A stretch of 64,000 bases of DNA from Harmonia axyridis. Taxonomy: Eukaryota; Arthropoda; Insecta; Coleoptera; Coccinellidae. Under the pieces are notes generated by a model. That model had not been told where the DNA came from, searched no databases, and saw only the letters and a program-made list of their open reading frames with translations. The DNA is taken from NCBI RefSeq assembly GCF_914767665.1, contig NC_059505.1, forward strand, positions 30,997,506-31,061,505. The letters are read 5' to 3'. The position numbers and the translations under genes are program-made. Shown piece after piece: positions 33,711 through 44,100 of the stretch. Within the stretch, counting starts at the first letter, position 1, and each line of letters begins with the position of its first letter.

Positions 33711-34860
33711 TAATTTCTAAATTGTTGTCGTCATCTTAAACAGAATTTATTCTTTGTCCGAACATAGTAACAGCATGCAAATGCTTACACAATATAACTT
33801 TGATGCTATTAGTGGAACACACATTTATATTTGTGCAAGCATATTTAATAATGACTACAATATCCTAAACCACAATCTGGATCACATGATGATATAAATT
33901 GTGTATTATAATATTTATCATCATATACAGACCTCCTCTATTAAGTCTTTCATGTTTCTGCTTTTTTATGAGATTCTACAGAAATTTTTTGTTGATAGTT
34001 GTTGGAGTTAGGTCTTTCATTTCTCATAATTTTCATCCACATCTTTTCATCAACTATTTCTTCCAACAAATCTGATAGCTTGTCAACTCTAAAACAATGA
34101 ATACTCGTAAATTGATAATTGCAAGAATAGAATTATGTATAATACCTTATTTTCTTTTCCTTCTATTTTATTAGATTTCGGATATTTATTCAAGCTCTCT
34201 ATCGCCATATTTGTATGAATACCTGCTCATATTCTTCAACAATAGGCCACATCATTATTATCTGTTGGTTTTGAAAGTAATGACTTAAAAATATCCATGA
34301 TTAGTTTCGTTAGAAACAATCTGCCAAATTCTGCTCACTTTTTCAGATAATTTAGGAATTTGGGTAAAATTTGTTCTTCCTCATTAACCAATATATTTGT
34401 ATGAATTAAGCAATAAAAATTGCTCTTCAACAATTTTTCACTTGAAAAATTCTAATATACCCAAATAGAGGCAAATATATTGTCACTGTGTCTATTCATG
34501 ACAGTTGACAAGTGTCAAGTAATGATTTTAGTTGCAGATCCTCGGGAACTCGAGGATGTACGACACAGCCGATTCACGAAGAAACCCGAATCATCGATCG
34601 GGTCCAAATATTTGGTCCGTTTTAGCTTATCCTGAAAACAAGAAACAAGTAAAAGTTGTCAGTAAACTACTGCGTGGCAGCGCAGATGTGCTTTCTAGTT
34701 TAGGGGTCAATTCAAATTTTTGAACATATCTATTATTCGTACAGACAAATCTGATTTCCTGGAATAAAACCATGAATAAGTATTGTGTTCAATATAATTC
34801 TTCCATTTAGTAAATTAGTGAATACGATTATTCCTTTTATTAGTAGAAAAAAAGACAAAT

Positions 34861-35759
34861 ATGTTTTCCTGGAGTGTTTCCTTCGTTACAATATTTTTCT
34901 GCATTTTATGTCTTTTTATTGAGACTGACACCCAAGAAACTACTGTACCATGGTATGAAAACTTACCCGCAGTTGCTATGGATTATAAGGTTCACATTGA
35001 TCCAGGCAAAGAGGATTGTTATTATCAATATGTTAATCCAGGAGCTGCCTTTTACGTCAGTTTCCAAGTTAGTAATAGAGCCCAGTCTCCCTCCAGTGTC
35101 CTATCTCTTACCATATTTGCTTTAATACTACTAGTTATAGGATTCTTAACATTTTTCTTTCAGGTTGTTCGGGGAGGTGATGGAATGGCTGGTTTTGCAG
35201 TGCGAAATGCCATTGGTCAAATTGTACATCCTTATCAGTGGAAACCCAACAGTGAATACCAAGAAGAAAAATCTGAAGGTGGATATTACTCCGTTTGTAT
35301 CGATAATCAATTCTCTAGGTTTGCTGGTAAATTAGTCAATATATACATGACAGTAGTTAGATACAATCTCTGGGAACAGTACACGAAGGAAGTTGAAGAA
35401 CTTAATGTGAACATGGAAAATTTCACGGTGAGTACTTGGATTAATACAATCAGAAAATTGTTCATCATATAGATCCTTTTTTATATTATGGATGAAAACT
35501 TTCCTGTTAATAAACATCCCATTTTTTTCAGAACACTATTGTAACTGTTGAGAAAAACATAAATGACATGCTCCAGTTTCAACATCATAGTAGAGGAAGA
35601 GAACAGTGGGATCACAATATCCTTAAGGCCAACAATTCTTATGTTGTGGCTTGGTCTGTTATACAAATAGTTGCTATTCTTATAGCATCGTCTCTTCAAG
35701 TTTATTTCGTCAGAAAATTATTTGATATTCGAGTTGGTGGTGGAAAAATGGGAATATAG
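34861..35759 (+). CDS. p24/TMED cargo receptor
   Basis: Three exons (34861-35067, 35164-35427, 35532-35759) give 232 residues. The signal peptide is about residues 1-24 (WSVSFVTIFFCILCLFIE). The lumenal GOLD domain follows (DYKVHIDPGKEDCYYQYV, VRGGDGMAGFAVRN, GGYYSVCIDNQFSRFAGKL) with the two cysteines of the family disulfide. A coiled-coil neck comes next, then a single membrane span (AWSVIQIVAILIASSLQVYF) and a short cytosolic tail starting VRKLF. The p24 proteins cycle between ER and Golgi and select cargo for COPII/COPI vesicles. By memory it is closest to the fly opossum type, but the subfamily is not certain. Intron 1 is 96 nt and has no stop in frame, so unspliced reading is possible. 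The poly(A) signal is near 36162. Confidence 0.92.
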
Positions 35760-36517
35760 TGCTCTCTGAATAAATTAGGTTTTCATTTTTCCACAAACAA
35801 TTTAAGAATAGCAGCAAACCCAGGAATTGTCTAATTCATTTTAAATATCAAACAAATATTTAATTTTGTAAATATTTCTTGTGGTATTTGTGCAATATTT
35901 GTATCAAAAAATGAGGTATGACCGGATGATGACAGATTCTGTCGTATTAAGAATTACTCTACATACTTATGAAAAATTAAAAGATTTTATATATATCCAA
36001 TTCAACTCCTATATATAAGTAAATTAGATATGTAATGTACAGTTTTTGTGAGATTAATATTTTTTAAAACGCATTTACTACCGCATATTTATTGAAAGAC
36101 ATTTGTGCATTTATTCTATGCCTTTTATATTCCATGTTGTTTAAAAAACTGCTTAAGGACAATAAAATATTTATTTGTATGTTAATTTCATCTTTCATTA
36201 CAACTCAATTCACAACTTATCTAATTAATAATAATTAGACAATAGATTATATTTTGCAAGATGAGATTCAACCTATACTATTGATTCGTTAAAGGAAGTT
36301 CACCTAGAAATAAGAAATAATTAAGGGAGCAATTAGCGATTCAAGTTCATCTCCAAGCCACCTATCGGAAACTGTAATATCGGCTTAAGGTACGGTAGGA
36401 GTGAAAGCTTTGACGGCGTGCATTTCTGCAAGTTAAATTTTTATATTTTAGTGTTCGAGGAGTTATAAGAGTTGTGTTCTAGAGTTTCATCATTTATCTA
36501 ATATTTATTTCAACATT
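35760..36517. other. 3' UTR of the p24 gene and THAP gene promoter
   Basis: AATAAA near 36162 is the likely poly(A) signal of the p24 gene. The stretch 36330-36517 precedes the THAP gene in the same orientation and must hold its promoter. There is no other gene. Confidence 0.5.
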
Positions 36518-37268
36518 ATGGATAGTAAATACTGCCCTAAAATAACGAAATCAAAAGTGTTTTGTTGTGTTTATGGATGCAACAGTAGAGCAAACAGAGA
36601 ACCCGTTTCATTCCATAGCTTTCCCAAGAATAACAGTTGTAAACTGGAAATAATTAGCAAAAGTGGTATTGTCGAGAAAGTTGATGTACGAAAAATTTGG
36701 GAGAAAAATTTGAAGTGCGGAAAGAAAATAACACCTTCCATGAAAGTTTGTTCAAAGCATTTTGAAGAGTCTGATTTTCATATACAAAGTAAGTTGTAAA
36801 AATATCAGTATCAATCGAGCTCCATGTGTAGTAATATTTTTCAATATTCAGGTAAGGAGCTGAGACACGCAGATTTGTGTTTGAGACCGAGAAAAACTAA
36901 CTTGAGACGCCGAAATTTGAAAAGAAATGCAGTCGCAACAATAAACCTTCCTACAGGTACTCATGAGAACATAAAGAAGAAAGACAGAATTCAACTAGAT
37001 ATGATCCTGTACAACAACCAATTGTAATTATATAATGATCCTTTTAAATGAAAATAAATCTAATATTTACAAAATTTTCAGTTGAAATCTGACTGTGAAG
37101 TAATGATCCAAAATCAAGATGAAAATGAACTTCATGCTCAGGTAAAGTATTGAGATATTCTAGTTGAATCAAATGATGATATTGAAATTTCAGGAAATGA
37201 TTCACAGGCCTGATGAATTTTTGGCTGCTGAAGCTCTATGTGCTTTTATCAATAAGGATAATTTGTGA
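36518..37268 (+). CDS. THAP-domain protein
   Basis: Exon 1 (36518-36788) and exon 2 (36852 to about 36956) encode a complete THAP zinc finger: CCVYGCNSRANREPVSFHSF (first Cys pair and the FHxFP-like motif SFPKN), the conserved Trp (KIWEKNLKC), then MKVCSKHFEESDF (Cys-x2-His) and a basic end with AVATINLP in place of the usual AVPT motif. THAP domains bind DNA and derive from P-type transposases. Two further coding-like exons are 37082-37141 (KSDCEVMIQNQDENELHAQ) and 37194-37268 (MIHRPDEFLAAEALCAFINK, then stop). The join from exon 2 to 37082 is out of phase as I read it, so the 3' structure is uncertain. Unspliced, exon 2 stops at 37027. Confidence 0.75.
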
Positions 37269-37560
37269 CAATATTACTACAAATCAAAAGCTTAACAGCT
37301 TGACAGGGTTGAATTCTTTCGAAATGCTGAAAACTATTGAAATTTTGGTATTAAGAAGAAAAAGAGAAAATTTTGTTTCATCCCTCAATATTAGGGAAAA
37401 AATACATTTACAAAACTAAAGAATGACACGAGCTATGTTGTATTGTCTTTACTCTTTGGAAACATCAGTTCCCAAAGTATAAAAGAAATTTTTTATGACA
37501 TGCTCACTGTGTTAATGGCAGTATTGAAACCTACGATCTATCTTCCACCTATTGAGTAAT
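37269..37560 (+). pseudogene. Eroded DDE-transposase-like remnant after the THAP gene
   Basis: Two frames with a shift between them near 37410 read LTGLNSFEMLKTIEI and then KNDTSYVVLSLLFGNISSQS, followed by IKEIFYDMLTVLMAVLKPTI, ending near a stop at about 37557. This pattern resembles the start of the DDE domain that follows THAP or similar fingers in insect transposon-derived genes. The stops and frameshift mean it is not translated as one protein. Confidence 0.5.
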
Positions 37561-37749
37561 GTTTTACCGTGGAACCTGGTTCCTAAAATAGAAGAAATAA
37601 TGATTATATGTTGTGCGATTGTAAACCTGTCCAGCCCCATTTTTTCTGAAGATAATTTCTGAATATTTTTGTATTTTGCCTTTATTTCGAGTAGCAATAT
37701 AGATGTTAAATCTAAAGCTTCTGTGTAGCGAAACAATTGTTATTTATAT

Positions 37750-38500
37750 ATATATAATCTGTATCCCATTTGTTACCTTTCGGTGTATGGGTTAGTTGTT
37801 ATTTAAATGATAAGTGGAAATAGAATAACTGGAATTTTATTTCAAAAAATATATTAATTTTTCAATTATTCATTGCAAATATGGTGTAACATTTTCTCAA
37901 TATATTTTTTTTTCAAAGAAGTTAACATATTATTATATGTGTATTCTTCATCAAAGGGCACCTTAATTTCAATGAATGAATTATTGCTTGAAAAATAAAT
38001 AATAAAGTGGCAAATGTCTAAATTTAGGATTGCAATTCCCACCTGCACCTGTGCAAAGTATTTATGTTTTTTTTTCAGTTCATAATTATAATTCTCTTTT
38101 ATAATATATTTACAATTCCCCAAGTCAGAGGCTTGCTTTGCTGAAATATAAAGATATTTTTTTTTAATATTATTTTCAAGATGTTAAGGCGAACAATTCT
38201 AAGCATAATACTAATACTTTTACCTATATTCCCACACATAATACATGACCGGCATTCAAGACCGCTTCTCCTAAAATGTTTGTTTTTTAGATAATGGACG
38301 ATTATTCTTAAATTAGAATGAATTCACCTTCTATCACATTCCTATTATTTGGAGTTGCTTCCAAATACCGGAAATATTCAGTTGAACTGAGGAATACACT
38401 ATTTTCTTTGTCCATCATATTTCTTTCTTCACAAATAACACTCAAAATATTTTTGTTTACAATATCTTACCTTTAGCCGAAAAAGCATGCTGAAGAGGGC
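37750..38500. other. Gene-free stretch
   Basis: AT-rich, with a TA run near 37744. The minus-strand open frame at 37866-38123 shows no family feature. Confidence 0.45.
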
Positions 38501-38504
38501 GCTG

Positions 38505-38640
38505 CCTACCCTTGAATCGGGAATGTCTTATTTCCAATGGAAAGCGAAATTTGATGGTAGCGCCATTGAAATGATGCGGAAATCAACTAAAGCTAAACCA
38601 ATCTCCTTTAATTTGAAGGATAGTCACCACAGATTAGAGA
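38505..38640. repeat. Miniature repeat, same family as 28720-28880
   Basis: GGTAGCGCCATTGAAATGAT followed by GCGGAAATCAACTAAAG matches the right half of the element in the arrestin intron, and a diverged left half precedes it. Confidence 0.5.
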
Positions 38641-38641
38641 T

Positions 38642-38848
38642 TATGATATAACAAGCGTTCATTAATATTCAAGGTCAAGAGTACTGTGGAGAAATTGAAG
38701 TAGATTTTCTGTGATTACAAGTAGCACTTAGCAAATGTTAGTGATATGGTACAAGCTAAGCGCTACTTGTAATCTCAGATAATCAACTCTAATTTCTCCA
38801 CAGCACTCTTGACCACGAATTTTAATAAACGCTCGTTATGTGATGGTA
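38642..38848. repeat. Fold-back element
   Basis: Arms of about 90 bp (about 38644-38735 and 38757-38848) are reverse complements, with landmarks CAAGAGTACTGTGGAGAAAT and its complement ATTTCTCCACAGCACTCTTG. The loop is about 20 bp. There is no ORF. Confidence 0.85.
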
Positions 38849-38849
38849 A

Positions 38850-41128
38850 CTAACTGCAGTCAGATCTTGAAGAGTGAGCACATCAATATTGTATGTATGT
38901 GAAGTATTTTTGTTTCAGCATATTTTCATACATCTTAACCTTGCTTAAGTTACTGATTAGTAACTTAAGATGTTTTCAATAGTGAAACATCTTTTGTTGA
39001 TATACTAGTCACTAATAGACCATAAGAGTTATGGAGAAGAATGTCTCTATTGACTGGTTCTACTCTGGTAATTCTTAGTCTATATTCTGTCGTCATATCT
39101 CTTCTGATAGTCCTAATAGACAATAAGATGTCTAAAATGATGTATTTAAGTCATCTTAGTCATCGTCTAAAAGGAATTTAATGACTGTGGAATATTAAAA
39201 TATCATGATTGGAGAGATAAATAGTTCAATCTTTTTTCCGTTAAGGTTTCAAGGATTTCCAATAAAGCAATGAGGTAGGTAATGGAAATTTTTTATTTCA
39301 AGTATATGGGAACATATTTTTCAATACATTCGTTTAAATGAGTGTAGAAAAATTTTAGTGTTCAGAGAAATATATACAAATTCACCTATGTACAATACAA
39401 ATAAGAGTTTCTCAAGGAATTTACTATTGGGTAAACTATAAAATTAGATTCAGTGTGTAGTTATGAAAATAGAGGTCTTACATATTTTTTTTTTATTTAT
39501 TTAGATTTAATTTGATTTGTAAATGCTTATTGTGATTTTAAGTTTTCAGCAATACAATTTGTAATGCCACAGTTGAAAACCCGAAAATTCATACCACTTA
39601 GTAGTGAAATCCTTCAGGAACTCGAACTGAAAAATAATGGTGAAAATCATCTATTGAACATGTTCTTTTTCCAACTTTAATGCAAATGAGAGGCTTTCAA
39701 CTTTAATTTTCAATTCAAAATATCTAAACTATAGAGCAACATCTGAAAAGTGGTTATTAGTTCAAGAATGTTCGTTTGATTACAATACTTCAGAAACTTC
39801 AAGTAATTTTGGTGTTATCATTCATTCATAGTCAAATTGCTATTTATTTCTGATGATCATCCTAAGATTTTATAAACTAGTTTTTATCATTATATTCTGA
39901 AATATTTCATGTTGTTTTTATTGAAGAAGTTTCATGATCTTGCTCAGTATTCATAAGTCAGCAAGTTTGTGAGAGTATATTTTTCAGTATTTTAATGTAT
40001 TCCTCTCGAAATAGATATTTCTACAGAAGCTTCATTCTGACTATTCTATCAGGACATTGTGAGGATTAATCCTATATTATAAATGTTTGCTTGAGACTAT
40101 ATTAATTAATAATACGAATTTGAACATAATATAAATTCAGACGATTGCAATTGTTGAGTTGAAAACTTTTCAAAGTTTTGGCTACAAACATAACTAACAT
40201 TGGAATAATAAAAACATGAAATATTTCTAAAGGAATCTGTCAACATGACAAAGTTACGTCCTTAATTAAAATGATCATTTATCTATTTACTCTGCTAGTG
40301 TCTATTTGACTGTCTTAAATTACTATTTAAATAATAGATGATATTCACAGATGAGTATACAGTTTTAAAAGTGTATGATTAACCAGAAATAACTGAGACA
40401 AAAACATTTGTGGTACAATAACAAATATAAAAACATTTAAACAATAAACTTCATATAAAAATTTTTTAAAATATTCTCTGAAATATTCAGAGAGCAAAAT
40501 AGAAGGTTCACCAAGTATATTTTCTCATACTTTTAATAATCCGTAAGAGAAAGGAATCATTTAATTATGGGCTAATGCTGATTATTTTCTGGCAATCTTC
40601 AACAATTAAGATTAGTTTCAAGAATAATTTTACAGAATGGTTGACATTCAACTGAAACAAAAGTTTTTTAAAAATTCATTTTAATTTTCTCAAAATGAAG
40701 TTTATTTATTGTAAAAGATTAAGTATGAGAAGTTACAGTTGGGACTCCTTGTATACATTGAAAGTATATCTCAATTTTCTCTGGACCGATTCTTGTTTGC
40801 TACATTGCACATTAAAATGTGTTTGACAATATAATACACGTTATCCACATATATTTAATTTTGATCAATCATTTCTCTTGATAAGAGATCATCTGTTACC
40901 TAAAATAGCTTTAATGAGTCACATGATCTGAGTAAAAAAACATCACTTATGTACAAAAATTAACAAATAAAACCTACACAATCACAGGCATACGCAATGC
41001 AGTATTAAATCAATGGTACTGTGTTATTCATGGTTTTGTGACAGGCGCAAACAAGGGGTATACTTGAAGATTGCTAATTCTATTTTCATCACAGTATTTA
41101 TAGAATTCTTCCTTAACTTTGTCAATTG
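38850..41128. other. Gene-free stretch, end is Phactr 3' UTR
   Basis: No exon or repeat border is visible. The part next to 41128 should be the 3' UTR of the Phactr gene. Confidence 0.45.
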
Positions 41129-44100
41129 TCAAGGCCTATGAAACCTGGAATTAAAAACGGAATTTATATTATACCATTCACATAATAACCATCAACTATA
41201 ATAATTTTTTTTCTTCATAACATAAGAATTTGTAAGATATTAGATTCTACCTGGCTCATTAATAGATACAGCTACTAGATCTACATAACCATAGATCAAA
41301 AGAATTAACAGATCCAGAGTGTTGGCAGATCAATAGAACTAATATATATACCGAGCTAAGAGATCATTAGAACTAATAGTTCCATAGAGACTGTAGATCA
41401 ATTAATAGAGGTGATAGATTAACAATGTCCGTAGACCAGTAAAATTGTTCAATTCACGTATTGATTATCATCCACTATATTAAATTTTAGTTCTTTAGTA
41501 CATGAAAATGAACTATTTTAAAGAGATTTTGATTAAGTAGAAATTTTTAAGATGAAAAAAACAAGAGATTTTCATTTTAAAATTCTCTTCATAAAAAAAA
41601 CTGTAAATTTCAGGAAAATTTTTAATAAAACAACATATTCTTTATTGGAATATTAAACCAAAAGTTCAATACATATTACTTTAATGCTGAAGACTGATAT
41701 CATTGAAAATGATCAAAAGACATACCTTGTCAAATGTCTGCTATCTTCATGGACAGCCATTTCTGCACTCTTAAACTCATTGAGTTCCTTCCTTATTGCA
41801 GCCTTGTCTTTTTGTGTCAACCTAGTCCAAGGTTTATCAGCCCTTCGATCATAATCATGCGCTTGTGTTACTTCAATGTAATCATTGAAACGAATAATCT
41901 TCTTCTCTTTTAATTCTTCTACTGTCGGTCTAAAGCTTAGTTTGCGTAAAAGGAATCTTTTCTTTTCTTCCTTCTCTTTCTTCAAATCAGCCGGTGTTTG
42001 TGCTGAAAGTACAGAATAAGACTACCATCAGTAAAAAAAATTATAGGAATAGTAAGGTATATCAGAGTAGTCCTAGCAAAGTATTGTGCAGTTTTGTGAA
42101 AGTGAAATAAAATTAGTGATCAATAGACTTTTAATTTTTCAGTAGGAATCCACTTACTCTTGAGAATATTTCTGTCGACAAGTTCTTCAGCTGTTGGTCT
42201 CATACTTAATCTTCTAATTAGTCTTGCTCCAATGGCTTCCTTCGCCTCTTGTCTCTCATTTTCACTTTGTACTTGCAAAATATTCCTGTTAATCAATTCT
42301 TGTCTATCTGGCCTCAGTGACAGCTTCAATGACAAACTTTCCTTTCTAGCAATTTTCAGAGCTAACCTATCAGAAGAAGATCCGTCGTTATCATCCCTGT
42401 AGTTGATAGGACCATCATTGGAATCACTGTCACTATTGTCTTCAGTGATAATGATAGTATTTTCCTTGTTCTCCATAGTACACGACAAACCGATGGAAAA
42501 TTTCACTGGCTTTGTACTGCAAATATGAAGAGAAATATCAAAAAAATTCGTATTAGAAGGTACAAATTCACATCCACAAAAACACATTCAGTGAAGTTCA
42601 GGTGAAAAAAAGGAAATAAACGAACATAAATATCAAGACCATCTTGAGTGAATTTAAAGCAAAATCAACCTTAGATTTAGTGATTTCTTGAAAAATTAAT
42701 CAATGGTTCATCTTACACTATGTACATATTTCGTTTAGAGAAAAAATATGAGGTCAGATTTGATTCTTGGAGCGAAAAGATTAATTAAGTACAAGATGTG
42801 ATAGTTGCTGAGAGCTCATCGCTTTATATTGTCCTTAAATAAAAGCAATAATTGATTTCTAAGCTCATATCTCAAATTGCCATGAGTTCTATAGTTGTAA
42901 ATAATCAAAGTGATAAATATTACATAATCCCTTCTTTTTTATGTATTCCTTGGAATTATTTATGGAAACAGTCCTATGGTTGGTTGTTATAGATTTCAAC
43001 TCATAAGCCTCATATACATATAAATACACAAAATTGATTAGTGGAACCTTTGAAACGTTGATTGAAGTTTTTAGTGGTTGTAATAGCCAAAACGTCTTTG
43101 CAACAACTATATTGGAGTGTTTATCTTCAAATGATCAGCTTAATTGTCTAAACCCCAATAAAATTGACCCCAGAAGTAGGAAAAGCTATTTTCTTGAAAT
43201 TTACCGTTTAAAATTGATGGATAAATACAATGTAACATCGACAAATGGTGAGTGAGTGTATGGTAGATCACAATTCAGTAGTTTGTGACAGCCCAGTGTG
43301 ATACATGCACACTATTGCTGTTTTCAATGTGCGAAATTTCACTATTTACTTATCAGTTACCTATATTCCAAACCATGCAGTTAAAACCAATAATGCATGG
43401 TGAGAAATACAGAAAGCATATGACCTGATGAAGTTGAATTGCTTCAAATGCAAATGAATGATAATCATAATTTATATTGATGTAAAAGCACAAAAGTCAT
43501 TTCGTGCGTGAAACTCAATCTCTTCAAAGGTGTATGATAAAACTGCGTCCAATATGGTCTAATGATACCTATGACTAAATATCTACAAATGTCACTGAAC
43601 TTCTGAAAAAACTTTTATAATAATTACCAGAATCTTATCCGAGCTCTCTGTTGCGACCCTCTAAAACTGATAATAAAAAACGTTTGAACAAATATATTAC
43701 AAACAATTTTAAATGAATCTTCAAGCACACCAATGGCATACGTAAAAGCCTGGACTTGTTTGATTGATAACTGAATAATTGTAAGGAAAAGTGCAATCCT
43801 ACTAACCTAGAGCCGGAATCGCCCATTCCATGTTTCAATACAGATCTATTCTCTTGCGTTGGTGTGCCTTGCGGGGTTCCAGAAGAACTACTGTTGCTTG
43901 GCTTCTTCTTGAGAGCAGATTTCAGTGGTACAGCATTAAAACGGGGCTCTTTTGCTGGAATTTCATCGATTCGGTTAGTATCGATGGTAGGGTCTGGTCT
44001 TGGCATTCGAAACATATAGGAGACATGCTCCTCAGAGTCATCATCGTCATCGAATGCAGAGTTGTTAATATCATCCTCATCGTCCTCTCCATCTATCAGG

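Larger units (their letters stand above)
31752..34633. repeat. Segment bounded by an exact 36-bp inverted repeat
   Basis: AGGATAAGCTAAAACGGACC plus 16 more bases at 31752-31787 is repeated exactly in reverse complement at 34598-34633. The enclosed 2.8 kb holds a LINE scrap and the small minus-strand gene. GAAAACAAGA occurs just outside the right repeat and about 10 bases outside the left one, in the same orientation, like an imperfect target duplication. It may be a transposon or an inversion. No transposase is recognised. Confidence 0.55.

Noticed and set aside
34532..34723. Plus-strand frame ending KVVSKLLRGSADVLSSLG
   Set aside because: It looks protein-like, but it crosses the 36-bp inverted repeat and lacks splice or family support; the minus-strand reading is equally possible.
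43034..43255. Plus-strand frame in a Phactr intron ending near a GTGAGT donor
   Set aside because: It begins at TTG rather than ATG and shows no family feature.
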